DNA of 64,000 nt from Chrysoperla carnea (GCF_905475395.1 NC_058339.1:47749172-47813171), one strand, 5' to 3'; positions 33,889-45,335 are shown, numbered from the stretch's first letter. The notes: generated by a model from the letters alone, not told the origin. Made by a program: numbers and translations.

Positions 33889-36800
33889 ATGGCATCAACG
33901 GAGGACAAAAAAGAAGAAATTATTGTGAAAGGGCTGGATTTTACCTTGTCACAAAATTTTAGCATAGGAACATTAATTTTGGATAAACTTACAAAACATG
34001 GAGACAAAATATCTCAAGTAAGTACCTACTTACTTTCAAATAAAATAAATATAAAAATAATAAAATTAGATTAAGAAAGTTCATTCTTTATTAAGAATTA
34101 AATTTTTTGCATTAGATCTATTCTTTAACTGGGGAATCATACACACATCTTGACGTAAAAACTCGAAGTATACGAGTTGCTAAAGAATTACGTGCTCATG
34201 GAATTGGCTTAGGTGATGTGATATCTATTTGCTCTACTAATACTCCAAATTCTGCTTTACCATTACTAGCTGGAATGTACTTAGGGGCGGTTATTAATCC
34301 ACTTGATCCAACTTTAAATAAATGTAAGAGCTGCTGTGGCAGATCAAATAAGAATTTAATTAATTACCAAATTTATAATTTATTTTATCAGCTGATATTA
34401 AACATCTGATGGGCATTACGACTCCAAAAATTATCTTCACGGAGGAAAGTTGTCTTACAATGATTGAAGAAGTTATTGAAGAATTGCATTTATCAACTGA
34501 AATAGTAGTTTTTGGTGATTCTAATAAACATGCAACCTTTTCACAATTTTTATCTGAATCAATTAATGAAAATGATTTTGAACCAGTTAATTTCACAAAT
34601 CCACAAGATCATCTTGCATTTTTGATGTCTTCCAGTGGTACTACAGGTTTACCAAAATGTGTTGCTCTTTCTCATGCAGCAATTCTATACCAACTAGAAC
34701 TAGCTTTGTAAGTAAAATGTTTCTGATTATTTAACTAAAGGTATGATTCCTATGCTGCGACTGACGCAAGTGTCTGGCAGATATAACACTTGAAATAAAT
34801 TTTAATTTAATTTGATAAATACAAATGAAAAGCATATATATTTTACTTTTCCGGAGTCCGTAAAAGAAAAGGCAAACTATTCGAGAATGTTTCCAAATAA
34901 AAAATTATAATATATAGCAATCTTCCACCCAAGTACTAACTGTGCCCACTGCAGCTTAACTTCGTGGTATGCATACCACGTGATGTGCATGTAGCTTCGC
35001 AGATGAAGATCCAGCCATGCTCACCACCAAACTAGAATTTTTAACCCCGCTAAAAAACTACTATAATAAAATCGATCAACGCAGTTAAAAGCCTAAAAGC
35101 ACAACTAATTAATTTTATTGAAACTAATGACAAAAGATTAATTATTATTGCACACATGCTAATACGTCATTTTAAATATTTCAGAATTGCTTTTCCATCA
35201 AGTGTATCGATATTAAATATGTCTTCGTTATATTGGTTATCCGGCGTCATGGTAACATTATTGACAATCGCAGCCGGTGGAATTCGACTTCTCACACCTC
35301 CATTTGAGCCCGAACATACTTTACAAACAATTGAAAAGTATAAGATCCCATTTATAATTGTTGGTGTAACATTCTTTGCGGGAACAGTTTCACATCCAAA
35401 AGCATGTGATTTCGATTTAAACTGTGTTAAAATGATTTGTATTCTTGGTGGCAAAGCAAGTGAAAAACATATTGATAAAGGCAAAAAAGTATTTCCAAGC
35501 GCTTTAATATCTTCAGGTTATGGTACAACTGAAACATGCGGACCGGTCTTTAAGTGGGATCATACAAAACCAAGTGGTGTTGGACATTTACTTCCTGGTT
35601 TCGAAGCTAAGGTTAAGAAAAAAAAATTTATTTTTTAGAATTTTATGATTAAAAATACACTGTGTCCATCCAAGAAATTGAAAAGAAACAAAAGAAGTAA
35701 AAATCATTAATTTAGGCTATTGATTATGCACTATAGAAAGGAACTAAGACGCTCACAGAAATCGTTCAATGAAATATAAAAGAAGAAAAAACCGCGGAGT
35801 GCAAATAAATTAAAGAGTGGAAATTGAAGAAAAGGGGTGAAAATTCACCCCTTAAAAAGCAATGTAGTGGCACCATTCTTCCAAACATTTGTTGTAATGT
35901 CATATATTCCTAAATAATAATTGCAAAATACCTTTTTCGTTGAGTTAAACAATAATTGTTTCAATAAAGAGCAAACGAAAACAATATTTGTACAAGGAAA
36001 TGAATTGCAAAAAAAAGTCAGGTTGAAATGGCTATATAGCCATATCTCGGTCAATTTTTAACCATATAGCATATTTCAGCATAGCATTTTTAAGGAAATT
36101 TTATTTACTTTCTTTCGTCTGCAACAATGCCTTTACTCATCTCTGCCCGAAAAAAGATACAGATGAAATGCAAAAAACTACAAACAATCGAAATTTTGGG
36201 TGTTTTTCCTATCTGTTTTGAATGTTTATATTAATTTTTGAAAAATACCATTATTCCGGTGAAAAATTTCATTATCTACAAAAAGTTTTATATAAAATTT
36301 ATTGATCTTTGTTTACGAAATATTTGGAAAACCCCAGATGCACCAAAAAGAGGTGCAATTTCACCCCTATTTTCAATTTCCACCCCATAATTCAATATCA
36401 CTTCGCAGTTTTTCCTTCTTTAATAACATATTGAACGATTCCTGCATTAAAAATTGTGAACGTCTTAGTTCCTTATTGTCCTGTTCTGTAAGACATTATC
36501 TATAGATCATTTTTAAAGTCTTTCTTCAACAAATCTCTGTTTGAAAGAATTTAATAATATTTATTAAAAGATGCCTGTAACTTTTAATCGTAAAAGTATA
36601 TTTTACATAGATTGTAGATGTTGAAAGTGGCGCCTCACTGGGTCCAAACAAAAAAGGCGAAATGTGTTTTAGAGGGAAATTCATATTCTCTGGCTATTAC
36701 AAAAATGAAAAAGCAACTAATGAAGCAATTGATAAAGATGGTTGGTTACACACAGGAGATCTTGGTTACTACGATGAAGAGGAATGTTTTTATGTCGATG

Positions 36801-37410
36801 GTCGAATAAAAGAGCTCTTTAAATGTAAAGGATGGCAGGTAATAGATCATTTTCAATTAGTCGTAGCTGATCGTTACGCATCCGCTTCCCGATCATAACA
36901 TAACTAGAGTAACATTTTCGTCATTTTCATTATTATAACTTAATTTTCGCTCTATAATAATCAAATATCCAATAATTTAAAGGAAAAATTTAAGGCATTG
37001 AATTCATTTCAACCTTAATGCTCTTGCTACAAAGAAATAGTAAAAAAAGTTGGCTTGGCCCTTCGCACATTATTTTATATAATAATTGATTAATTGTCTA
37101 ATTTCAGATATCACCTCTAGAATTAGAAGCAGTGTTATGCGAACATCCAGCAATAAAAGAAGCTGCCGTAATAGGTGTACCTCATGCAGTTGATGTCGCG
37201 AGGCCTTTCGCATTTATTGTTAAACAACAAAATTTAGAAATTACAAAAGATGAGATTAATTTATATATGAAAGATCGTGTGAATTCGCATAAACAACTTA
37301 CTGGAGGTATTACGTTTCTTGACAGTTTACCAATTACACCAACTGGAAAAATTCGAAAAAGAGATTTAATTGAGCTAGCAAAACAGTATTCAACGAGTGA
37401 AGATGAATAA
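33889..37410 (+). CDS. Acyl-CoA synthetase / luciferin 4-monooxygenase-like, copy 5
   Basis: Exons 33889-34017, 34116-34323, 34392-34707, 35185-35611, 36611-36838 and 37108-37410 give 536 residues. Motifs: SSSGTTGLPKC, SSLYWLSG (Trp at the pocket-His place), SGYGTTE (Thr where the others have Leu or Met), HTGDLGYY, GRIKELFKCKGWQ, and the catalytic Lys in TPTGKIRKR. Exon 4 is one codon shorter than in all other copies, just before the SILNMSS segment. The C-terminal subdomain (CEHPAIKEAAV, VNSHKQLTGG, IELAKQYST) pairs it with copy 4. Intron 3 holds a 5S rRNA-like fragment and intron 4 a 737-bp inverted-repeat element. The tail SEDE lacks a peroxisome signal. Confidence 0.93.
34923..34990 (-). 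pseudogene. 5S rRNA-derived fragment
   Basis: CCACCCAAGTACTAACTGTG, GCCC and GCAGCTTAACTTCG reproduce, in order, the reverse complement of the central 5S rRNA region that carries the internal pol III promoter. The ends of 5S are not present and several conserved bases differ. It is either a decayed 5S pseudogene or the head of a 5S-derived (SINE3-like) element, lying antisense inside intron 3 of copy 5. Confidence 0.6.
35738..36474. mobile_element. 737-bp inverted-repeat element in intron 4 of copy 5
   Basis: The ends AAGGAACTAAGACG (35738-35751) and CGTCTTAGTTCCTT (36461-36474) are exact reverse complements. The inverted repeat continues imperfectly for over 100 bp, through ATCGTTCAAT, GGAAATTGAA and GGGGTGAAA. 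The interior is non-coding. It looks like a non-autonomous DNA transposon with long terminal inverted repeats; the target duplication is unclear. Confidence 0.8.
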
Positions 37411-37984
37411 AGACTGAACACGTACTAAATTAACGTTAAAATTAAACAAATTAATTTATATTACATTAGGCAGTAACAGTTTCTTATTTTTAGATACTTG
37501 AATTTTAAAAATTTTGTGTATGTTACTTGAAGAAAAATTAAATTAATTTATTTTTTTGTTTATTTATCTTAAAATTTAAATAAGAGCTTTGGAAATAAAC
37601 AACATTTAATTTCGTAAAAACCTTAAACACCTCATATTCGTAAACACCTTATATTACGTCACGCATAATTACCGTGTTTGTCCTTCCCTTGCCCTTTGTC
37701 ACGCTGCGTCACTTTCTCTAAAATGCAGATAAAACATCACAATTTTTAGGTCCTCTCCCTTAAAATAATCAAAAATTTTAAAAGAAAACAGACTATTAAT
37801 ATTTAAATTTAAAATAAATTTACTAATGAACAACGAACGTCACTTTTTATTTCGTTTCCCCAAGCAATAGCCCACACTCTTAAGCTGCCATTTTCGTAAC
37901 GTATTTAATGAGTAACCATTAAACTTCAGAAAAATTTTGTTGATGTATCGATTTTTCGAAAAATAAACACCAATAAAATAAATA

Positions 37985-38070
37985 GGGCTTAGGGAATAAA
38001 AATATTGGTCAAGTGCGACTTGGACTCGCATGGAGAGGGCTCCTCTATGCATCATCACCATGCATAATTG
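37985..38070. repeat. Probable dispersed repeat fragment
   Basis: TATTGGTCAAGTGCGACTTG, followed by GACTCGCATGGAGAGGGCTC, is GC-richer than its surroundings. It resembles a GTCAAGTGCGAGTCGGACTCGC-type segment common in insect interspersed repeats, as I remember it. There is no second copy in the window. Confidence 0.35.
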
Positions 38071-39210
38071 ATGCCTATTATTAAATGATGTATTATAGCG
38101 TATATTCTTTAGTTAGTAAACAAGTCAAAATGTTGCTATAACACACTTGGAGAATTTTTTTTCTGATTTATACCTCCCTCTCCCTGAAACAAAATCCGAT
38201 GAACCAAATTTTAATGTTTTCGTTATACGCCCTTCAGTGAGTCACCAAACTCTGCATATATTCCAAATTTCAATTTTCTTTGTCAGATATATCCAAAGAA
38301 GATCTGCGGCAGTAGGATAGGTAAACACAAGAGTAATTCTATAAGAGCTATTTTTTTCATTTTTGATAACGGAATCCCACAAAGGGTATATTATAGGTAA
38401 TTATTTGTAAAATATTTTCCCAAATAACACCCAATGGTTTGCCAAATGACACTAATAATATTTATTACCTGTGATTTAAATTTGCTGGTTAAAATCAAAT
38501 TCTTTTCCATAGAGGTTTCCAAAACCAAATGTAACTTTATGGAAATAAAGTCTATTGGTATTAACGCAGAAAGTAATTCCGGTAATCGAAAAATTAAGAC
38601 CAGGAAAAAATAGACCGTAAATTTTATAGAACCGGAGTATTGTTGTAATTATGAATAAGTTGGGTTGAGTTTGTCGACTATAGAGGAGTTGGTTGGGTTC
38701 TGAATTTTTTAGCGTTTACGTTCAAATGTGGGACACTCTTATAGAAATTTAGAATATCTCTCCCGCCTTCGAAAATTCTGGAGAATCGGTTTATGCCCAA
38801 GTAAAGTGTGAAATGACATGATCCAAAAGATATGTAAAATTTATGTCATGTAAATAGTGAATTAGATCGTAGATTAGGCTAAGGAACTAACTACGGGTAG
38901 GTACTATTCAATTTTATTAAGTGATATGATGGTTCATGGACTTTAATATACCAAACTTTTTAGGAAATTTGCATCGTCATTGATACAAACATTTTAGACT
39001 CTTGGCCGTCGTTTATATATAGAATTAATCTTAAGTACACTACTAACACATTTTAAAAGAGACAGTTCCGTGTTTTTTTTAATTAATAAACAACTTGTAT
39101 TTTTAGGATTCCATTCTCATAAAACAATGAATAATCTAGTCCATTTAGATGCAATTCCTTAAATTATTCGCGTGATGTTGATTTCGCTGAAGCAAATAGT
39201 TAGTTATTAA

Positions 39211-39655
39211 ATAGTCACATATATAATTGATATTCCCATATAATACATACAATACAATTTGCGCTCTCACGGGTTAACAGTGATGTTTACGAAAAAATGT
39301 TTCAAACAAATTTTTTTATAAGGAACATTTTTTACATTTAAACTTTTGTTCTATCTCTAACGGTTTACAAGATGGATCCTACGGACCCAAGACCCAATTG
39401 ACCTATGTTGCTCATTTACGAATTCGACCTCACTTTTTGCGTCCTAAGCACGCTATCTCTTTTCGTTTTTGAATAATCGTGATGACAGACGGACATACAG
39501 GCGACAGACAGACAAACAACCGGAAATGGGCTAATTAGGTGATTTTATGAACAACTATACCAAAATTTGGTTCATAGTATCAATATTTTTAAGCGTTACA
39601 AACTTGAGACTAAACTTAGTATAACTTAGTATATTTCATATACCTGGTATAAAAA
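39211..39655 (+). repeat. GACA-core dispersed repeat, 5'-shortened copy
   Basis: It matches 11458-12060 from the TGATATTCCCATATAATACA segment through CTATCTCTAACGGTTTACAA, GATGACAGACGGACA and ATTAGGTGATTTTATGAACA to the ATACCTGGTATAAAAA end. The GACA tract is shorter, and the first 100 bp or so are missing or diverged. Confidence 0.75.
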
Positions 39656-40031
39656 TTAATATTTACTGAAAATTACAATTAACATTTAGTAAATTGATTA
39701 AATTACGATAATATATTTTCTGAAAAACTTCATTTTCAGGCAATTATTTTAAATATTTAATTATGAACTTCTTAGCATGCCTCAACAACCTTAATTATCA
39801 TTATCTTATTTTCGATTGTAATTACTCATTCAGGTTCAAAATCCATATCGATGGAAACAATTCTTGAACTTTCATTTAAGGACTAATACCGTACCGCTAA
39901 AGTATCAAAATTTCCGCTTTGCCGATTTTAATTATATATTTATGTAGATGATATCACGCATTTAATCCTTATTGAACAACACAGAACTCATGTTATCAAT
40001 GATTAGAAAAATATTACAATAATATTCACGG

Positions 40032-40039
40032 TATAAATA
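40032..40039 (+). promoter_or_regulatory. TATA box of synthetase copy 6
   Basis: TATAAATA is 132 bp before the ATG, with TCAATTGATG about 31 bp downstream as a possible initiator and GATTAGAAAA at 40001-40010 upstream, shared with copies 4 and 5. Confidence 0.7.
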
Positions 40040-40163
40040 AAAGTGTTTTTTATTTACAATAATCAATTGATGATTTAAACTCAGTTACAATTTTACTAAT
40101 TAGATTAGTTTTTTTTTAAGATTATTATAAATTAACACCTTAATTATTACAAAAACATCTAAA

Positions 40164-42338
40164 ATGGTCATATTATCAACGGAACAAAAAACGGAAGAAG
40201 TCATTATTAAAGGACCCAACGATCCATTGGTCCAAGATTGTAGTTTAGGAGCATTTATTCTGTATAAATTAACACAACATGCAGACAAAATATCACAAGT
40301 ATGTAATTACGCATTAATTTATTAGTCTATCAGACGGACCCACATATTCGATATGTAGCGAATATAGATGAAATGTTCGCCACAATCCGTTAAATTGCGA
40401 ATGGTATAAATAAGTTGTTTGCTAAATACCATAGTCTCTAGTTCAATGTGCCAATGGATTCCCAGTTGAAATAAATCCCAAAACAACCAAAATTAATCAG
40501 AAATTATGTTTCGATTTAAAATATTGAATATGTTTAAATAATATCAAATCGAAATTATTGGATTTCCAACTCATTCCGATTGATTTCTAATTCATTTGTA
40601 TTGGAAATCTACTAGAGTTTTTCCTAGAGAGGTGCTCAACATTTGGTAATTATCAAGCGAAAGTTTATAAATGTTCGTCTATTTAGCAAACATTAGTTAT
40701 ATAGGATTCGCTAAATAGCCAAAAATATTTGAAGTAACTTTAATATTGTAGAACATTTTAGAAGCATATAGATAAAATCAATTGTTCCCAAATATTTATG
40801 GACTTTTTATTTTTAGATATACTCTTTAACTGGAGAATCATACAAACATATTGATATAAAAACTCGAAGTATTCGAGTTGCTAAGGAATTAAGTTCTCGG
40901 GGCGTTGGTTTAGGTGATGTTGTATCAATTTGCTCTGCTAATACTCCATCTTCTGCCTTACCATTACTAGCTGCAATGTATATAGGTGCACCAATAAGTC
41001 CATTGGATCCAAGTTTAAATAAGTGTAAGTTTTTATTATTACATATAAAAAGATTACCTAAATCAATATTTTTTAGTGAATTTTTAATTTGCTTATTAGT
41101 TGATATAAAACATTTGATGAACATCACGGCTCCAAAAATTATATTTACTGAAGAAAGTTGCCTTAAAAATATTGAAGAAGTTGTCGATGAATTACATTTG
41201 TCAACGGAAATAGTGGTTTTTGGTGAATCCGATAAGCATATACCCTTCTCACAATTTTTATCCGAATCAATTGATATTGATGATTTTGAGCCAGTTAACT
41301 TCCCAAATCCACAAGATCATATTGCATTACTGATGTCTTCCAGTGGTACTACCGGCTTACCGAAATGTGTTGTACTTTCTCACGCAGCAATTCTTTTCCA
41401 ACTTCAAATAGCTGTGTAAGTACTTTTTAATACCTTAAATGATACAAGGTAAATTTTTCACCCATATACATATGAGTAAAAAACTTGTGCTAAAAAATAT
41501 CGGAAACCCAGTTTTCGATTCAATCATATTTAAATCCTATTTGAAGAATTAATCTTTCAGAATTATTTACTCATTTGGCCTCTCAATGTTTCAGACTAGC
41601 TGGACTTCCACCAGGCGTGTCAGTCTTAAATATGTCTTCATTATTCTGGATAACTGGTATATTAGTTACATTATTTGCGATTGCACTTGGTGCGGTTCGC
41701 ATTATAACACCGCCCTTCGAACCGGAACATACTTTGAAAACAATTGAAAAATATAAAATTACATGGATGATTCTTGGTGTAACATTCTTTTCACGTATGG
41801 TTACATATCCAAAAGCAAGTGATTTTGATTTAAGCTGCGCTCAAATGGTTTGTATTAGTGGCGCTAAAGCAAGTGAACAACATTTAGCTGAAGGCAGAAA
41901 AGTTTTCCCACGTGCTTTAATAACCTCCAGTTATGGTTTAACTGAAACATCTGGCGCAATTTTCAAAATAGATTATTCAAAACCCGCATCTTTAGGTCGT
42001 TTATTTCCTGGGCTAGAGTGTAAAGTTAGTATTAAAATAGATTACCATTCAAGTTACTACTGTAAAGGTACATAAAAGGTTTGAACTGTTCTAGCAAAAT
42101 TGTAAGGCCACATTTACAGGCAAATTCTAGGAAACGTTTATTTAGTATTGCTAAATTTTTTTTAAAGATCTGACAGACTTAACGCTTAACGCTTTAGTTA
42201 GAGCTGCAGAGAGCTTTGCCTAAGGTGTAGAATTCTCTGCTCGTTTGACAGATCTAGTTATAGAAAAAATTTAGCAGTACTTGTAATAGGAACGTACATG
42301 TAACCGTGGCCTTTGAATCTAGCGGGATCAATTCAAAT

Positions 42339-42391
<53 letters not shown>

Positions 42392-43687
42392 ATTTTGACG
42401 TATCGTATATCATTTTCTCCAAAAAACAATTTGGGTTGGAAAATCAAAAGAATAAAAGATTAATTAAGGATTAGTAATTGGTTCCGGCAACATTTTTGGA
42501 TTTTAATATTTTTGATTTCAAATTTGTGTGCGAGCACCCAGAAAGCCTTTAAAGTAACATAGCTTTCTATTATTTTCTGATTTTATACCATGTTTATATG
42601 AAATAAATCAAGGTATACAAGTTTAGTCTCAATTTTGTAACGCTTAAAAATATTGATGCTACTATTTATTTATTGTTACCATTAGTTACATGTTCTAAAA
42701 TAATGATTACATCCTCCTCTACATTTCATATTTAAATCCGTAGAGGTCCGCTCAGTATTTTGGAGTCACGAATAGCTGCAGGAAAAATTTCAAAAAATTC
42801 TCTTTGATTTCAGCGCCCTCTAAATTTGGTTGAAGAATATTTCTATTCTGACCCAAAAAAAAAAAAAGTAAAATAAAAAGTTGTTAGGCGCTACAATAAC
42901 TACAGCCTTTCAAATTTTTGATATACCACCTTGTTAAAATAGCAAAATGTATATGCCATATAATAATATTTTTCTTAATACTAAATACCTAAATCCACAG
43001 GTGAAGACAATAAATTGATTTTCTTATTTTTTATAAACAGGTGGTTGATATCGAAAATGGTGCATCTCTAGGGCCTGACAAAAAAGGTGAATTCTGTTTC
43101 AAAGGAAGACCATTATTCTCTGGATATTATAAAAATGAAAAAGCAACTAACGAAGCAATTGATAAAGACGGCTGGTTACACACTGGAGATCTTGGTTACT
43201 ATGATGATGAGGAATGTTTTTATATCGAAGGACGAATTAAGGAACAATTTAAATGTAAAGGATGGCAGGTAATTGATAATTTTTCTCGAATTATTGAAAT
43301 TTAGTTGCATTATTTATTATGTAAATATGCAACTAAAATAACACATTTGTAGTAAAATTGCCTAAAAATAGTATTTTGTAATTTCAGATATCACCCGTGG
43401 AATTGGAGTCAGTATTGCTAGAACATCCAGCAATCAAAGAAGCTGCTGTAATAGGAGTGCCACATAAAGTTGATGTGGCAAGACCTAAAGCTTTCATTGT
43501 AAAACGACAAAACTCAGAGGCAACAGTACAAGAAATACATTCATACATGAAAGAACGCATGAATCCAAATAAACAAATCACCGGTGGTATTGTATTTGTT
43601 GAGTCTTTACCAACAACACCAACAGGAAAAATCCAAAAAAGAGCTTTAGTGGAACTAGCAAAGCAGTATTTAACGGATGATGAATAA
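40164..43687 (+). CDS. Acyl-CoA synthetase / luciferin 4-monooxygenase-like, copy 6
   Basis: Exons 40164-40298, 40817-41024, 41100-41415, 41595-42024, 43041-43268 and 43388-43687 give 538 residues. Motifs: SSSGTTGLPKC, SSLFWITG, SSYGLTE, HTGDLGYY, GRIKEQFKCKGWQ, and the catalytic Lys in TPTGKIQKR; the tail is LTDDE. Exon 3 has the one-codon deletion of copies 4 and 5, while exon 6 (RQNSEATV, HSYMKERMNPNKQITGG) reads like copies 2 and 3, so it is intermediate or a conversion mosaic. The intron 4 donor is GTTAGT after AAA, a weaker site, and the 1016-nt intron holds a foldback element, a long (AT) run and an inverted fragment of the GACA-core repeat. It is the last gene of the array. Confidence 0.93.
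42104..42313. mobile_element. 210-bp foldback/MITE-like element
   Basis: AAGGCCAC (42104-42111) and GTGGCCTT (42306-42313) close an inverted repeat that continues through TTACA, TGCTAAATTTTTT and AGATCTG(T/A)CA. The centre contains GCAGAGAGC and its complement. There is no coding capacity; it lies in intron 4 of copy 6. Confidence 0.65.
42345..42386. repeat. (AT)21 microsatellite
   Basis: A pure AT dinucleotide run of 42 bp inside intron 4 of copy 6. It is probably length-polymorphic. Confidence 0.97.
42581..42662 (-). repeat. Inverted fragment of the GACA-core dispersed repeat
   Basis: The reverse complement reads AGCATCAATATTTTTAAGCG, then AGACTAAACTTGTATACCTT and CATGGTATAAAA, which is the 3' end of the element at 11458-12060. 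It lies in intron 4 of copy 6. Confidence 0.75.
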
Positions 43688-44214
43688 TTCAAGATTATTA
43701 TATTTTGTCAAAATCAAACGTATTAATTTATTTTTTTTAATTTTAAGATGTAAAAATTTTTATTATTGTACCTGTTATATTAAAATATTTTAACTTTTTT
43801 GCCAGTATTGCCGTAGTATAAACTAGGTCGTTCCAGCCAGCCAAATTTTTCAGTAATTTCTCATTCAATTTCATTTTATATTTGTTGAAGTTTTTCATTG
43901 TATGTAACGATAATTTTATAAAATAAATTGTAGTAATGAATACCTAGAGTTGTTTACTTCTTAATTTTTTCATTTATCGATAAATTAAACTAAATCGAAG
44001 TATCTCGAACTTTTATCAATTCGTTGAAGCGAGCCCATATATTTTAAGCCAGCTTCTAGCGTCAAATTTGATCACATGGTATAATTTCGATCAGAATTTT
44101 TTTTTCTGAATTAAAAGTAGCGTCAAAATGAATGTCGAACTGTAGAGCGTCAACCGTAGACTTAACTCGATCAACTCTTTGAAATTATCAATGCCAATCC
44201 TTGTTGGAATCTTC

Positions 44215-44556
44215 TAATTAGCCTTTTTCCTGGAAAGATTAAAAATAAATCCTTTAGATGGCAGGATATATTTGTACCCCCCACCCCAGTTTCGTCATCT
44301 AGCGGATCTTTTTTTAATCTTCAGAGAAAAAAAGCCTGGAATTATTAATTATTGTATGTCCGGATTTAATGATAATATGATAGTGTTCATAATTTGTCTT
44401 ATGTAGTTAGTTCAAAATTTTGATTAGTATTATTTAAAAAATAAAATGCTTTAATTAGCCTTTTTCCTGGGAAGATTAAAAAAAGATCCGCTAGATAGCA
44501 ACACTAAGAGGAGGTACAAATATATCCTGCCATCTAGAGGATCTAATCTAATACCT
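44215..44556. repeat. Two related small palindromic (MITE-like) elements
   Basis: Unit A (about 44215-44348) has ends AATTAGCCTTTTTCCTGG and AAAAAGCCTGGAATT. Unit B (about 44453-44556) starts with the same end, but its interior (GGATCNGCTAGAT, TACAAATATATCCTGCCATC) runs in the opposite orientation and its right end is missing. An internal inversion or independent insertions of a palindromic element would explain this. Confidence 0.65.
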
Positions 44557-44877
44557 ACAATTTGATTTGCTTTGATGCTACACCTTCAGAAAATAAATAA
44601 AAGATGTCGTTACCTGTTCAAAAAACTAAAAAAGTATTTTTTTTTATCAATTATGCAAATATTTGTTGAACGAGAACGTAAGAAAACAGTTGAAGTTTAT
44701 CTGAAAATGAAACTCAAATTAAAAATTTTAGTTACAACAATTTAAAAAAAAAGTACGAAGATAAGAGAAGTCAAGACTCTAAAATAAGATTTGTTAAACA
44801 TTTTTTTATTTTGATGTATAATAGCCAGAAAGCTAAGCAATTTTATCTTGCATTTTATACATTTCAAACGAATATAC

Positions 44878-45335
44878 AGGGTGGGTCATTTTAATCTATA
44901 ACGGCTAATAGCTCGTTTTGTAATTAACCAATCAAAAAATAACAAAGACTGTAGGATTTGATTGGGGACATCATGTTCTGACATCAAATTGGACCTAGTT
45001 CTTCAGGTTTCTTTATTAGCCAATTTAAATCCTAAACGGTAAGAGATAGAATAACACTTATGTGATCTTCATAAAAACTAACATTTTTCATTTCAACATT
45101 TTTGTCGAAAATCGTCAACTTTCGGAGGAAGTGCGGCTTATAAATATGCTATTATGGCATTTAATCGAAAGAAAAGACGGTAATTACAGAAAAATGTTTT
45201 AGCCAGAAGTTTTCAAGGACCATAGAGGACAATCGCCTGGGTCAATGACTTTGACCTACAGTTATGGATAAACTTTAAGCGTATTTCTTTCGATTAAATG
45301 CAATAATGACATATTTTTAAGTCGCACTATAAAGC
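44878..45335. repeat. Dispersed repeat with CAGGGTGGGTCATTTTAATC start
   Basis: The first 200 bp (GGGTGGGTCATTTTAATCTA, CCAATCAAAAAATAAC, ATGTTCTGACATCA(A/G)ATTGG) match 62432-62605. The second half contains an imperfect inverted repeat centred near 45230, with GCATTTAATCGAAAGAAA on one arm and TTTCTTTCGATTAAATGC on the other. It is probably a non-autonomous transposon; no protein is visible. Confidence 0.65.

Larger units (their letters stand above)
37411..40163. other. Intergenic region between copies 5 and 6
   Basis: It begins with likely 3' UTR (AATTAATTTATATTACATTA, shared with other copies). Then come a segment resembling insect dispersed repeats (TTACGTCACGC, near 37600-37740), a repeat-like piece at 37985-38070, and a copy of the GACA-core family at 39211-39655. 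No gene is seen. Confidence 0.55.

Noticed and set aside
6304-43687. Calling the array true luciferases (bioluminescence genes)
   Set aside because: The family match is to the broad acyl-CoA synthetase / luciferin monooxygenase-like group. The pocket His is Trp and the peroxisomal tail is absent; insect genomes commonly carry such genes without light production.
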